From: Sphingosinicella humi
Lineage (GTDB): Bacteria > Pseudomonadota > Alphaproteobacteria > Sphingomonadales > Sphingomonadaceae
Length of the DNA: 64,000 bases
Assembly: GCF_003129465.1 (NCBI RefSeq)
Contig: NZ_QFFF01000001.1
Location: 1,721,501-1,785,500, forward strand
Direction: 5' to 3'
The notes under the pieces were generated by a model, which was not told the origin of the DNA, ran no database searches, and was given only the letters and a program-made list of their open reading frames with translations. Position 1 is the first letter of the stretch. The number at the start of each line of letters is the position of its first letter. This document shows, in pieces, positions 1-9,565 of the stretch. The translations under genes were made by a program, and so were the position numbers.

Positions 1-156
1 CCGGACGAGGCCAGCTGGCAGAGGGCCTTCGACGCCAGGATGGCGTATGACGACCCGGAAGCGCGGGCGATGTGGCTCGACGCCATCGCTGAGGCGCCGC
101 GCGAGCCTGCTTTCACCATGACCGTCACCGACGACCTGCTGACGCGGCGGGCCTGA
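1..156 (+). CDS. C-terminal end of an unidentified protein (5' truncated)
   Basis: An open frame runs from the first base to a TGA at 154-156 and gives the last 51 residues of a protein that begins outside the window. The visible part is acidic and Ala/Arg rich and shows no motif I recognise. It is read as coding because it stays open in good GC-rich codon usage and stops just before the convergent macro-domain gene. No function is proposed. Confidence 0.5.
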   Translation, partial: PDEASWQRAFDARMAYDDPEARAMWLDAIAEAPREPAFTMTVTDDLLTRRA

Positions 157-189
157 GTCCATTCACGCGAGTCTGGATTGCGGCGGGCG

Positions 190-711
190 TCAGGCGCCGG
201 CAGCGGCCTCGATGGCGGCGGCATAGACGGCCTGGTCGGGTGCGCTGAAGCAGACGAAGAGGATTTCCTCGAAAAGATCGGGATTGCGGCGGATCACGTC
301 GTCGACGGTGGCGGCGGCGATGCCGGCCGCCCGGTCGATCGGATAGCCGTAGACGCCGGTCGAGATGGCGGGGAAGGCGATGGTGCGAAGGCCGTGCGCT
401 TCGGCGACGCCGAGGCTGCTCCTGTAGCAGGCGGCGAGCTTGCCGGCCTCGCGGCTCGCCCCGCCGCGCCAGACCGGGCCGACGGTGTGGATGACGTGGC
501 GCGCGGGGAGGGCGTAGCCGCGGGTCAACCGCGCCTCGCCCACCGGGCAGCCGCCGAGGGTCCGGCATTCCTCCAGCAGCCCTGGTCCGGCAGCCCGATG
601 AATGGCGCCGTCGACGCCGCCGCCGCCGAGCAGCGAGCTGTTCGCGGCATTGACGATGGCATCGACGGCAAGCGTGGTGATGTCGGCCTGGATCGCGCGC
701 CAAATCGTCAT
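190..711 (-). CDS. Macro-domain protein, probable O-acetyl-ADP-ribose deacetylase
   Basis: A single macro domain fills the 173-residue protein, as in the YmdB group. The ADP-ribose-binding loop [20 protein letters not shown] lies at residues 18-37, and the second phosphate-binding loop (STGVYGYP) follows in the C-terminal half. The family removes acetyl or ADP-ribosyl groups from ADP-ribose derivatives in the cytoplasm. The start gives the canonical N terminus ([12 protein letters not shown]), though the Shine-Dalgarno is weak. It stands alone, downstream of the wall hydrolase on the same strand. Family assignment is strong; the exact substrate is inferred. Confidence 0.9.
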   Translation of the reverse strand: MTIWRAIQADITTLAVDAIVNAANSSLLGGGGVDGAIHRAAGPGLLEECRTLGGCPVGEARLTRGYALPARHVIHTVGPVWRGGASREAGKLAACYRSSLGVAEAHGLRTIAFPAISTGVYGYPIDRAAGIAAATVDDVIRRNPDLFEEILFVCFSAPDQAVYAAAIEAAAGA

Positions 712-745
712 GCGACGATGATAGCATCACTCCAGGGCGGAGGCC

Positions 746-1636
746 TCAGTGAATGTCGGCGGGGGCGTCCTTCCAGCGACCGCTATTTTCATATTCAGGA
801 CGCACCCGCGACTGGGGGAGGCGGTCCGTCGCCGTGACGACCGGGGCGGGTGCCGGGGCGATGGGCGTGAATGTCTCCGCGTCTCGCGCGTTCGGCACGA
901 AGGCCGGCGCGGCGGCATAGCGGATGCGCGCGGCGGGCCCCGGCTCACGGCCAGAATAGATTTGGGTGAAGGCGCTCGGCGCGTCGATCGCGCCCGGCCG
1001 GCGATAGAAGATATGGGACCCGATCACCGCCGTCCTCGTCAGCGCCGGCGCCCAGCCGGGGTAGACGCTGAGCGTGTGATAGTGGGTGGAATGGCCGACG
1101 GGGGCGAATATTCGGCCGGCAATCGCCTCGGCGGCAATGTGGCGGGCGCGGGCCCAGGCAATCCCGGTCGGACGATGGACGAGCGAGCCGTCGCAGGTGA
1201 AGGTGAACTGGCAGCCGGGACCGGTCTTCATCGGTCCCTGATAGACGACGCCGCAGATGCTCTTCGGATAGTCGGGATGGCGGACGCGGTTGAGCACGAC
1301 CTGTGCCACGGCGCGCTGCCCTTCCTCCGCCTCCGAACGCGCTTCGTAATAGATGGCTTCGGCGAGACAATCGAGGGCGCGCATGCCGTCGACGCTGCTC
1401 GCCGCCCGGAACGGGATGGAGGTCGCGGCGGGGAGGAGCTCCAGCCGGGAGGGAAGGGCGGAGGGCGCTGCGACCGGGACTGCCGGTGGCAGCTCTAGGG
1501 AGACGCCTGCCATCGACCCGGGGGACTGAAGGCGCGCCGTTTCGGGAACGCAGGACGCCGCCGGCACCAGCAGCGCGAGCGCAAGCCATTCGCGCCGCGA
1601 CCGGTCCTGCCTTCTGCGCTTCCGGATGGATGCCAT
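746..1636 (-). CDS. SleB-family cell wall hydrolase
   Basis: This 296-residue protein carries a Hydrolase_2 (SleB-like) domain at about residues 85-200. The family block LAEAIYYEARSE is followed by AVAQVVLNRVRHPDYP and a Cys-containing QFTFTCDGS segment. Related enzymes cleave peptidoglycan; in non-sporulating alphaproteobacteria they are wall-remodelling enzymes. The N terminus is Arg rich with a hydrophobic stretch ending PAASC, so export, perhaps as a lipoprotein, is likely though the lipobox is weak. The Pro/Ala-rich C-terminal tail has no recognised domain. It diverges from the L,D-transpeptidase gene, another wall enzyme. Confidence 0.85.
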   Translation of the reverse strand: MASIRKRRRQDRSRREWLALALLVPAASCVPETARLQSPGSMAGVSLELPPAVPVAAPSALPSRLELLPAATSIPFRAASSVDGMRALDCLAEAIYYEARSEAEEGQRAVAQVVLNRVRHPDYPKSICGVVYQGPMKTGPGCQFTFTCDGSLVHRPTGIAWARARHIAAEAIAGRIFAPVGHSTHYHTLSVYPGWAPALTRTAVIGSHIFYRRPGAIDAPSAFTQIYSGREPGPAARIRYAAAPAFVPNARDAETFTPIAPAPAPVVTATDRLPQSRVRPEYENSGRWKDAPADIH

Positions 1637-1824
1637 GCGTTTTGCCCGCCTCGCCCGCTCTCGGGAGCGCGGACCTTAGCGGCAAATGATGAGGGTTTCG
1701 TTAGGCCAATTCGGGCTGTCCCGGAGCGGGACGGGCGGGCCTCGGCGTTTCCAGCGCCGGCGGGCGTGGATCGGATCGGCGCGTGGCGGCGTTCTTTGAA
1801 CGAGTTGAATGTCCAGGAGTATTC

Positions 1825-3366
1825 ATGCGTATCCCACTATTGACTGCCTCATTGGCGGCGTTGCTGACCGCGACGGCCTGCAGCGACCATGCCGATCCCG
1901 TCGAGGCCAAGACGGCCGAGCTCGCGGTCGCGCCCGACGATGTGAGCGCCGAGGATTTGCGCGGCGCCGTCACCGACGAGCGGGTGGCCCGCTTCTACGA
2001 GGCGCGGCAGTGGGAGCCGGTCTGGACGGTGGAGCGGGCCGAGACGCTGGTCGCGGCGCTCCACGACGCCCGCCGCCACGGGATGGACGACACCCGCTTC
2101 CGCAAGGAAGTCGCGGCCGCCGACAACCCGGCCGCCAAAGAGGCGGCGCTGACCTTCGCCGCCATCACCTATGCCGATGCCCTCGCCAACGGCCTCGTCG
2201 ACCCGACCGAGCTGCGCGAGATCTACACGGTGCCGCGGCCGCGCGGGGACGTGGTGGCGGGGCTCACCCAAGCGATCGCCGCCGAGCAGCTCGAGCCCTG
2301 GCTGGCGAGCCTGGCGCCGCAGGATGCGGAGTATAAGGCGCTGTCGGAGGCCTTCCTGAGCTATTCGCAGCGCGCGGCCCAGGACAAGGCGCAGCCCATC
2401 CCCGCCGGCGAGGCGATCGGGCAGGGCGACAGCGACCCGCGCGTTCCGGCCATCGCCGCGGCGCTCCGGGCCAATGGCTATCTCGGCGAGGCGCCGGAGG
2501 AGCCACCCGCCAAACCCAGTCTCTTCGCGCCGGCCATGGCCGCGGCCGTCAAGCGGCTGCAGGAGGATTATGGGCTGGAGGCGGACGGGGTGGTCGGCCC
2601 CTCGACCCTGGAGAGGCTCAACACCGGCGCGGCGGAGCGGGCCCGCATCCTCGCCATCAATCTGGAGCGGCGGCGCTGGCTCGATCGGGCGCCGCCGGCG
2701 ACCCGCATCGACGTCAACACGGCCGCGGCCGAGCTCGATTACTGGCACGACGGCACCCCTGTGCACCGGACGCGGGTCGTGGTCGGACAGCCGGGATGGG
2801 AGACGCCCCAGCTCGGATCGCCGATCGTCCGGCTCGTCGCCAATCCCAACTGGACGGTCCCCAAATCGATTGCCGAGGAGGAGATCATCCCCAAGGGTCC
2901 CGGCTATATGGCGGCGAACGACATGGTCTGGCGCGACGGTTGGATCGTCCAGCGGTCGGGACCGGAATCGGCGCTCGGTCTCGTCAAGTTCGACATGGAC
3001 AATCCGCACGCCATCTACCTGCACGACACCCCGGCCAAGTCGCTGTTCGAGCAGGAGGAGCGCCACGCCAGCCATGGCTGCGTCCGGGTGCATGACGCGG
3101 TCGGGTTCGCGCGGATGGTGGCCGAGCGCCAAGGCAAGCTCGGCGAATTCGACAAGGCGATGACCGGGCGGGAGGAGAGCTTCGTCGAACTGCCGAAGCC
3201 GATCCCGGTGCGGCTCATCTATCAGACGGCCTTCGTCGGGCCGGGCGGGCGGGTGCTGTTCCGGCCCGACGCCTATGGCTGGGACGAGGATCTGGCGCGC
3301 GCCCTCGGGCTGGAGGTGCGCCAACGCGGCCCGGCGCCGGTGCATGTCAGCCTGCCGGGGCCGTGA
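1825..3366 (+). CDS. L,D-transpeptidase (YkuD domain) with peptidoglycan-binding domain
   Basis: This 513-residue exported enzyme resembles the YcbB/LdtD class, which makes 3-3 cross-links in peptidoglycan. A hydrophobic signal ends near Cys19 (TATAC), so it may be a lipoprotein. A scaffold-like region is followed by a PG_binding_1 domain at about residues 206-267 and a YkuD domain at about 293-442. The catalytic motif HASHGCVRVHD lies near residues 414-424. The start at 1825 is chosen because AGGAG lies at 1815-1819, five bases upstream, and the signal sequence begins there; a longer in-frame start at 1783 lacks both. Confidence 0.92.
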   Translation: MRIPLLTASLAALLTATACSDHADPVEAKTAELAVAPDDVSAEDLRGAVTDERVARFYEARQWEPVWTVERAETLVAALHDARRHGMDDTRFRKEVAAADNPAAKEAALTFAAITYADALANGLVDPTELREIYTVPRPRGDVVAGLTQAIAAEQLEPWLASLAPQDAEYKALSEAFLSYSQRAAQDKAQPIPAGEAIGQGDSDPRVPAIAAALRANGYLGEAPEEPPAKPSLFAPAMAAAVKRLQEDYGLEADGVVGPSTLERLNTGAAERARILAINLERRRWLDRAPPATRIDVNTAAAELDYWHDGTPVHRTRVVVGQPGWETPQLGSPIVRLVANPNWTVPKSIAEEEIIPKGPGYMAANDMVWRDGWIVQRSGPESALGLVKFDMDNPHAIYLHDTPAKSLFEQEERHASHGCVRVHDAVGFARMVAERQGKLGEFDKAMTGREESFVELPKPIPVRLIYQTAFVGPGGRVLFRPDAYGWDEDLARALGLEVRQRGPAPVHVSLPGP

Positions 3367-3396
3367 CCGGGCCGGCGACCGCTCACGCCGCTTGCC

Positions 3397-4194
3397 TCAG
3401 CCGAAGCGGTAGGCGGAGACGGTCCAGCCGATGACATGGTCGCGGAAGACGTGCTGGCCGCGGTCGTCGCCCGCCGCGCCCGCGGCGACCATCAGCGGCA
3501 GGAGATGCTCCTCGCGCGGATGGGCGAGCCGCGCATGGGGAAGCGTCTCCCATTCGGCGAGGCGGGCGTTTCGCGATGCCGGTTCGGGATCGGTGACGGC
3601 CGCCGTCAGCGCGTCGTCGAAGGCGTCGGCGACGGCCTGAACCGAGCCGTCGCGCAGCCGCATGTTGTGAAAGCTCATGCCCGATCCGACGATCAGCGCG
3701 CCCTCATCGCGCAAGGGCGCCAGCGCCCGCCCGACGGCGATATGGGCGGCCGGGTCGAGGTCGCGCCGGAGCGAAAGCTGGGCCGTCGGAATGTCGGCAT
3801 CGGGCACCGCGACCTTGAGCGGGATGAAGACGCCATGGTCCCAGCCACGCTCGGTCTCCTGGTCGGCCGCGAAGCCTGTCTCGGCGAGCAACTGCGCCGT
3901 CCGTGCGGCCAAAGCGGGCGCACCGGGGGCGTCCCAGCGCAGCCTGTAGGTATGATCGGGAAAGCCGCCATAATCGTAGAGCAGCGGCGGCCGATCGCCG
4001 TGGTGGACGGTGAAGCGGGGCTCCTCCCAATGGGCGGAGACGACCAGCATCGCTTTCGGCCGTTCGGGCAGCTCGGCAATCGCCTTCGCCAAGAAGGCGC
4101 CCATGGCTTGCCATTCCGGCGGCATAGGCCCGGATTCATTGAGGAAGAAGCAGGGGCCGCCGCCGTGCGGCAGGAAGAAGCTGGGCTGTTTCAT
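3397..4194 (-). CDS. DODA/LigB-type extradiol ring-opening dioxygenase homologue
   Basis: The 265-residue product matches class III extradiol dioxygenases of the 4,5-DOPA-dioxygenase type (YgiD-like). Metal-ligand candidates are His10 in LPHGGGPC and His55 in VVSAHWEEP, with a further His in GSGMSFHNM. Family members open catechol-type rings with Fe(II) or Zn(II) in the cytoplasm. The start at 4194 (MKQPSFF) gives the normal family N terminus; an upstream in-frame Met adds an Arg/Pro-rich stretch unlike the family. The physiological substrate cannot be told from sequence. Confidence 0.85.
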   Translation of the reverse strand: MKQPSFFLPHGGGPCFFLNESGPMPPEWQAMGAFLAKAIAELPERPKAMLVVSAHWEEPRFTVHHGDRPPLLYDYGGFPDHTYRLRWDAPGAPALAARTAQLLAETGFAADQETERGWDHGVFIPLKVAVPDADIPTAQLSLRRDLDPAAHIAVGRALAPLRDEGALIVGSGMSFHNMRLRDGSVQAVADAFDDALTAAVTDPEPASRNARLAEWETLPHARLAHPREEHLLPLMVAAGAAGDDRGQHVFRDHVIGWTVSAYRFG

Positions 4195-4272
4195 GCCGCC
4201 GATCTGGGGCTTTCCCTGCGGTGCGGGAAGGCGGCGAAAGCGCAACAAGGCGTTGCCAGGCCCGCGCCTCCC

Positions 4273-6459
4273 TCATTTGAAGATCACCACCCGGGCCGGC
4301 CCTTCGCGACGCGTGACGGCGACGGTGATGTCGCTGTCGCTGCGCTGAAGCCGAAGGCCGAGGCGCGAACCGGCGAGCGCCACGTTCGGAAGCCACAGCT
4401 CGTTGAGAAAGGCGGGGAGCGCCGGGTCATTGAGCAGTACGCGCTCGCTCTTGTGGTCCACTTCCAGGCCGATGGAGGCGGCGAGCAGGGCGAACGGGGC
4501 GGCGGCGGCCCAGGCCTGAGGCGAGCAGGCGACGGGATAGGCGGTGGGGCCCCGGCGGGGCCGGCGCGGAAAGCCGCAGAACAGCTCCGGCAAGCGGCCA
4601 AGCTCGTCATAGCTGGCGGCGGCGAACAGCCCCTCGAAGATGCGCGCCACCTCTGCCTTGTGGCCGTAGCGGGCAAGGCCCATGGCGATCAGGGCATTGT
4701 CGTGCGGCCAGATCGACCCGTTGTGATAGGACATGGGATTGTATCGCGCCTCGCCCGAAGCGATGGTGCGCACTCCCCAGCCGTTGAAGAATTTGGGTGA
4801 GGTGAGCAGCCGCGCGATCGAGGCCGCCCGATCGGGAGCGGCGATGCCGGTGAGAAGCGCGTGTCCTGCATTGGACGCCAGCACGCTGCACGGCTGCTTG
4901 GCGCCGTCTAGGGCGAGGGCATAGCTGCCCAGTTCCTCCACCCAGAATTTCTCCTCGAACAGGCGGCGAAGCGCCTCCGCCTGGGCGTGGAGCCGTTCGG
5001 ACCGGTCGCTATCGCCGAGCGCTCCCGCCAGCTCCCCGGCGGCGCGGCGCGCGGCGTAGACGTAGCCCTGCACCTCACACAGCGCGATCGGCCCCTCGGC
5101 GAGGCGGCCGTCGGCGTGGAAGATGGAATCGTGGCTGTCCTTCCAGCCCTGGTTGGCGAGGCCGCGCTCCGTCATCCGGCAATATTCGACGAAGCCGTCG
5201 CCGTCGGCGTCGCCGTAGATATCGATCCATTCGAGCGCGGCCAGGATGTTGGGCCAGATGGCGCGGATCGTCTCGACGTCGCCGGTGCGCCGAAAATAGT
5301 CGCCCGCTAGCATGACGAACAGCGGCGTGGCGTCGACCGTCCCATAATAGCGGCGGAACGGCACCTCGCCGACGCGAGCCATCTCGCCGCCCCTCATTTC
5401 GTGGAGGATCTTGCCAGGCTGGGCATCGGCGGTTTCGTCTATCTCGGTTGCCTGCGTGAGGGCGAGCGCGTGCAGCACGCCCCGCGCGATGTCGGGCGCG
5501 TTCCAGACAAGCTGCATCGCCGTGATGATCCCGTCGCGGCCGAAGATGGTGCTGTACCAGGGGATGCCGGCATAGGGATAAAGGCCGTATTCGGTGTTGG
5601 TCAGCAACATGTCGAGATCGGCGGTCGAGCGTCGCACGATCGCATCGAACAGCTCGTTGGAGCTGGTGATGTCGCCGAGCCGACTGGTGCAGCCACGGCT
5701 CTCCCGCCGGACGGAGCGATAGGCCGCGAGGGTGGTCGTCGGCTCCGGTCCATCTCGTTCGGCATGGCCGCAGTCGATCCGGATACCGATGGAGGCCCGG
5801 TTCTTCGTGCTGAGATCGATCTGCCACTGCGCCGAATAGGGCGTGAGGACGGCGGGCGCCGGATCGAATTCCAGTGTCGTGGTCCGCTCGACGCCGTCGA
5901 GGCCGAGATAGAAGAACCGAACCGCCCGATCGGACATGAGCTCGACATGAAGTGTCCCGTGGCGCTCGCGCTCTTCCCCGCGCACTTCGAACAGGTCGGC
6001 GAAGTCCGCGGCGAAGGCCAGCTCGACCGGGAGCGGCTCCGGCACCGCCTCATAGCTGCGCAGGGTGATGCGTTCGTGGCAGCTGGCGCCGCAGAGGAAT
6101 TTCAGCCGATTGGCGAACACGCTGTCGCGCGTCAGGCCGACCGTGCCGTCCGGTTCCAGCAGGTCCGCGTTGGTGAGATCGACCAGCAGGGCGCTGTTGT
6201 CGTCGAGGACGACGGAATCGAGTAGCAGTGGCGGCTTGCGGCCGAGCCGCAGCTCCAGTTGGGACAGATGGCGCGTGTCGAGGAAGAACAGACCCTCGGG
6301 CCCCTTGTCCGCCGCTCGAAAATCGCCGTGATTGTTGAAGACGCCGAACAGGTCGTGCTGCTTGAGCGTCCGAACTGGACGGTCGACGAGCGAGGTCTCG
6401 GCCTCGATGTAATAATCCTCGGGGGGAGGCGGCTTCGGCGCGCCGGCGAGCTCGTTCAT
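4273..6459 (-). CDS. Glycogen-debranching-type amylo-alpha-1,6-glucosidase
   Basis: This 728-residue protein has an N-terminal beta-rich GDE_N-like domain (about residues 25-220, with LFFLDTRHLSQLEL) and a C-terminal (alpha/alpha)6 glucosidase-type domain (about 270-700, with NQGWKDSHDS and MSYHNGSIWPHDN). Related enzymes hydrolyse alpha-1,6 branches of storage or osmoprotective glucans. Its ATG overlaps the stop of the preceding glycosyltransferase by 4 nt, so the two are translationally coupled behind an EcfG-type promoter. A role in stress-related alpha-glucan turnover is inferred from this context. Confidence 0.85.
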   Translation of the reverse strand: MNELAGAPKPPPPEDYYIEAETSLVDRPVRTLKQHDLFGVFNNHGDFRAADKGPEGLFFLDTRHLSQLELRLGRKPPLLLDSVVLDDNSALLVDLTNADLLEPDGTVGLTRDSVFANRLKFLCGASCHERITLRSYEAVPEPLPVELAFAADFADLFEVRGEERERHGTLHVELMSDRAVRFFYLGLDGVERTTTLEFDPAPAVLTPYSAQWQIDLSTKNRASIGIRIDCGHAERDGPEPTTTLAAYRSVRRESRGCTSRLGDITSSNELFDAIVRRSTADLDMLLTNTEYGLYPYAGIPWYSTIFGRDGIITAMQLVWNAPDIARGVLHALALTQATEIDETADAQPGKILHEMRGGEMARVGEVPFRRYYGTVDATPLFVMLAGDYFRRTGDVETIRAIWPNILAALEWIDIYGDADGDGFVEYCRMTERGLANQGWKDSHDSIFHADGRLAEGPIALCEVQGYVYAARRAAGELAGALGDSDRSERLHAQAEALRRLFEEKFWVEELGSYALALDGAKQPCSVLASNAGHALLTGIAAPDRAASIARLLTSPKFFNGWGVRTIASGEARYNPMSYHNGSIWPHDNALIAMGLARYGHKAEVARIFEGLFAAASYDELGRLPELFCGFPRRPRRGPTAYPVACSPQAWAAAAPFALLAASIGLEVDHKSERVLLNDPALPAFLNELWLPNVALAGSRLGLRLQRSDSDITVAVTRREGPARVVIFK

Positions 6460-7517
6460 GCCGGCACGACCATGTCGAAGGGCGGCGCCGGTCGCGAGTG
6501 CGCGATCAGGCGGCGGTAAAGGGCGACATAGTCTCGCGCCATCCGGGCGGCCGTAAATTCCGCTTCGAAGCAGCGGCGCACTCCGGTTCTGGAAAGCCCG
6601 CTCGCACGGTGGACGGCGGTCACCGCTTCGTCGATGCTCGTCACGATGGTGCCGCTCTCGCCGTCGCGGATCACCTCCGGCACCGAGCCGCCCGGCCAGG
6701 CGATGACCGGGGTCCCGGCCGACATCGCTTCGATCATGACTAGGCCGAAGGGCTCGGGCCAGTCGATCGGGAAGAGGAGCGCCCTGGCGCCGCCGAGAAA
6801 GGCCGGCTTCTCGGCGTCCGATATCTCGCCAATGAAGTCGATCAGGGGATGGTCCAGCAGCGGCCTGATCTGTTCCTCGAAATAACGCTGGTCGACGCGA
6901 TCGACCTTGGCCGCGATGCGGAGGGGCATGCCGGCGCGCTTGGCGATCTCGATGGCGCGGTCGGGCCGCTTTTCAGGCGAGATGCGGCCCATGAAGGCCA
7001 GATAATCGCCGCCCCCCGGCGCGAACGGGATCAGGTTTTCCGGAAGCCCGTGATGGACCGTCGCTACGAAATTGGCGTGCGCCACCGGGGCGCGCTGGGC
7101 GTCTGAGATCGACACGAGCGGCATCTCCGGAAATGCGTCGAAGATCGGCCGGAAGTCCGGCAGGTCCTGCCGGCCGTGCAACGTGGTGACGCACTTATGG
7201 GCGAGATGACGGAAGATCGGGAACTGGAAAAGGTCGGTGTGGAAATGGATGATGTCGAAGCGGTCCGCCGACTGCAGGACCTTGTTCAGCATCGCCAGCA
7301 TATAGGCGGTGTGGTCCCCGATACCGGCGAGCCTCAGCCCCGAGGGGGCACAGGGCACCAGACGCGCGGACGTGATGGAATCGGCGCTGGCGAACAGCGT
7401 CACGTCGTGGCCGAGGTCGACCAGAGCCTCGGTTAGCCACCAGATCACCCGCTCGGTCCCGCCATACAGCTTTGGCGGCACCGCTTCGGCCAGCGGCGCT
7501 ACATGGGCGACACGCAT
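6456..7517 (-). CDS. Glycosyltransferase family 4
   Basis: The 353-residue GT-B protein starts MRVAHVAPLAEAVPPKLYGG, typical of GT4 N-terminal domains. The C-terminal nucleotide-sugar half has FMGRISPEKRPDRAIE and the E-x7-E signature in EPFGLVMIEAMSAGTPVIA. It is first in a two-gene operon with the debranching enzyme (4-nt overlap), suggesting synthesis or remodelling of an alpha-glucan or glucoside. AGGAGG lies upstream with a long spacer of about 11 nt. An exact general-stress promoter match lies at 7564-7589. Donor and acceptor are unknown. Confidence 0.88.
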   Translation of the reverse strand: MRVAHVAPLAEAVPPKLYGGTERVIWWLTEALVDLGHDVTLFASADSITSARLVPCAPSGLRLAGIGDHTAYMLAMLNKVLQSADRFDIIHFHTDLFQFPIFRHLAHKCVTTLHGRQDLPDFRPIFDAFPEMPLVSISDAQRAPVAHANFVATVHHGLPENLIPFAPGGGDYLAFMGRISPEKRPDRAIEIAKRAGMPLRIAAKVDRVDQRYFEEQIRPLLDHPLIDFIGEISDAEKPAFLGGARALLFPIDWPEPFGLVMIEAMSAGTPVIAWPGGSVPEVIRDGESGTIVTSIDEAVTAVHRASGLSRTGVRRCFEAEFTAARMARDYVALYRRLIAHSRPAPPFDMVVPA

Positions 7518-7563
7518 TCCTGTACAAACCTCCTATCATTGGGTGGAAAGCCTGAATCGAAAG

Positions 7564-7589
7564 AACGCGAGCGCGACCGGCCCGGTTCC
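7564..7589 (-). promoter_or_regulatory. EcfG-type general stress promoter upstream of the GT4/debranching operon
   Basis: Read on the minus strand, GGAAC (7589-7585) is followed after exactly 17 bases by CGTT (7567-7564). This is the alphaproteobacterial EcfG consensus GGAAC-N16/17-CGTT. The -10 box lies about 47 bases before the start codon at 7517, a sensible leader. Use in vivo is inferred. Confidence 0.7.
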
Positions 7590-7683
7590 TGGAACCGCGT
7601 TCGTCGCCCGAGACATGGCGGCAAGCCGTTGCGCCGCGCGCCGCGCCATGTGAGTAACGGCACCAGCAACCGGAGGGAGACAT

Positions 7684-9528
7684 ATGGAAAAGCTGGACCG
7701 CAGGGAATTCATGGCCGTCACCGGGGCCGCCGCGACGGTCCAGTTGCTGGCCGGCTGCGCGTCGGTCCCCGCGCTCCGCCCACCGGCGGGCAGTGCCGGG
7801 ACCGAATCGCTTCTCGCCGGCATCGCCGAACAGCTGCTGCGCGAATATCCTGAGAATGCCACCGCCCTCGGCCTCGACACCGGCGCGCGCGCGCCGCTCA
7901 AGTCCGAGCTGACGGATCGCTCGCTCGAAGGCCGGCGCCAGCTCGCCGCCGCCGCGGCGCAGCGCCTGGCCGAGCTCGAGGCGGTCGACACGAGCACGCT
8001 CGACCCGCAATCGCGGATCAACGTCGATGTCGTGCGCACCGCGCATGAGCTGGCGAAGGAGGGCTTCGCCTTTCCGTTCGGCGATGTCGTGTCGCTGAGC
8101 GCGCAATGGTCCTATCGCAACGCTCCCTATGTGGTCGCACAGAATACCGGCGCCTTCGTCGAGGTTCCCGACTTCCTCGACAGCAATCACAAGGTCGAGA
8201 CAGCGGCCGACGCGGACGCCTATCTGGCGCGGCTCGAGGCCTATGCGGAAGCGCTGGACGGCGAGACGGCCCGGCTCGCCCATGACGCTGGCCTTGGCGT
8301 CGTCGCTCCCGCTTTCCTGCTCGACAAGACGCTCGGCCAGATGAAGCCGGCGCGCGCCCAGCCGATCGAGCAGTGGACTTTGGTGACGTCGCTGGCGGAG
8401 CGCAGCAAGGCGATCGGCGGCGATTACGGCCGGCGGGCGGCGCAGATCGTGTCGGACAAGGTGGCGCCGGCGATGGACCGGCAGATCGCCGAGCTGGAGC
8501 GTCATCGCGCCCGCGCGACGCAGGATGCCGGCGTCTGGAAGCTGCCCGACGGAGAAGCCTATTATGGCTGGGCGCTGAAGGCGGCGACGACGTCCAACAT
8601 GACCCCGGACGAGGTGCATCAGCTCGGACTGGAGCAGCTTCGCGAACTCTCCGCCGAGATGGACCCGCTGCTGCGCGCGCAGGGATTGACCCAGGGCACG
8701 GTCGGCGAGCGGATGACCGCGCTCGGCAAGGACCCCAAACATCTCTTCCCCAACACCGATGCCGGGCGGAAGCAGATACTGGACTATATCGACGGACGCA
8801 TCGCCGACATCCGCCCGCGCCTGCCGCGCGCCTTCCACACGCTGGTGGAGGGTCGCCTGGTGGTGAAGCGGGTGCCGCCGGCGATCGAGGAAGGCGCGCC
8901 CGGCGGCTATGCGGCGGCGGGGACGATGGACGGTTCGGTGCCCGGCCAATATTATATCAACCTTCGCGACACGGCGATGTGGCCGCGCTACGCGCTGCCG
9001 ACGCTCACCTATCATGAGGGCATTCCGGGGCATATCTGGCAGGGCGAATATACGTACGACCTGCCGCTCGTCCGCTCGCTGCTCGCCTTCAACGCCTATT
9101 CGGAAGGATGGGCGCTCTATGCCGAGCAGCTCGCCGACGAATTGGGCGTCTATGAAGGCGATCCGCTCGGGCGGCTCGGTTATCTCCAGTCGATGTCGTT
9201 CCGCGCCTGCCGGCTCGTGGTCGACACCGGGCTTCACGCCAAGCGCTGGACCCGCGACCAGGCCATCCAGTGGTTCGCCACCACCAACGGCTCGACGGTC
9301 GAGGAGGTGCAGGGCGAAGTCGACCGCTATTGCGCCTGGCCCGGCCAGGCCTGCGGCTACAAGATGGGCCATATCGAGATCAACCGCCTGCGCGACCGGG
9401 CGCAAACGGCGCTTGGCGCGCGCTATGACTATCGCGCCTTCAATGACGCCGTCGTCAAGACGGGCGGCGTGCCGATGACCGTGCTGGAGCGGGAGATCGA
9501 CGCCCATATTGCGGAGCGGAAGGCCTGA
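7684..9528 (+). CDS. DUF885 lipoprotein, putative metallopeptidase
   Basis: This 614-residue DUF885 protein has a Tat-like signal (RREFMAVTG) running into a lipobox (LLAGC, Cys at about residue 25), so it is probably an exported lipoprotein. A zinc-site motif TYHEGIPGH lies near residue 442, and a second acidic motif EGWALYAEQL lies shortly after, as in M3-like gluzincins. The family is thought to be peptidolytic, but substrates are mostly unknown. GGAGG sits just before the ATG (cggagggagacat), confirming the start. It is a single gene, divergent from the GT4 operon. Confidence 0.88.
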   Translation: MEKLDRREFMAVTGAAATVQLLAGCASVPALRPPAGSAGTESLLAGIAEQLLREYPENATALGLDTGARAPLKSELTDRSLEGRRQLAAAAAQRLAELEAVDTSTLDPQSRINVDVVRTAHELAKEGFAFPFGDVVSLSAQWSYRNAPYVVAQNTGAFVEVPDFLDSNHKVETAADADAYLARLEAYAEALDGETARLAHDAGLGVVAPAFLLDKTLGQMKPARAQPIEQWTLVTSLAERSKAIGGDYGRRAAQIVSDKVAPAMDRQIAELERHRARATQDAGVWKLPDGEAYYGWALKAATTSNMTPDEVHQLGLEQLRELSAEMDPLLRAQGLTQGTVGERMTALGKDPKHLFPNTDAGRKQILDYIDGRIADIRPRLPRAFHTLVEGRLVVKRVPPAIEEGAPGGYAAAGTMDGSVPGQYYINLRDTAMWPRYALPTLTYHEGIPGHIWQGEYTYDLPLVRSLLAFNAYSEGWALYAEQLADELGVYEGDPLGRLGYLQSMSFRACRLVVDTGLHAKRWTRDQAIQWFATTNGSTVEEVQGEVDRYCAWPGQACGYKMGHIEINRLRDRAQTALGARYDYRAFNDAVVKTGGVPMTVLEREIDAHIAERKA

Positions 9529-9537
9529 TCACCTGCC

Positions 9538-9562
9538 CGTCGCTGCGCTCCTCGCAATGACG
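9538..9562. repeat. Half of a palindromic intergenic repeat (family A)
   Basis: This 25-base stretch matches the right arm of the palindrome at 16534-16612 with two mismatches. It lies between two convergent genes. Only one arm is present, so it looks like a decayed copy. Confidence 0.6.
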
Positions 9563-9565
9563 AAC

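Noticed and set aside
1849-3345. Long antisense frame opposite the L,D-transpeptidase
   Set aside because: High-GC DNA leaves mirror frames open; the product is Arg/Gly/Asp rich with no family features, while the opposite strand has clear domains.
7195-9507. A 770-residue antisense frame opposite the DUF885 gene
   Set aside because: It has mirror-frame composition and runs across parts of two well-supported genes (GT4 and DUF885).
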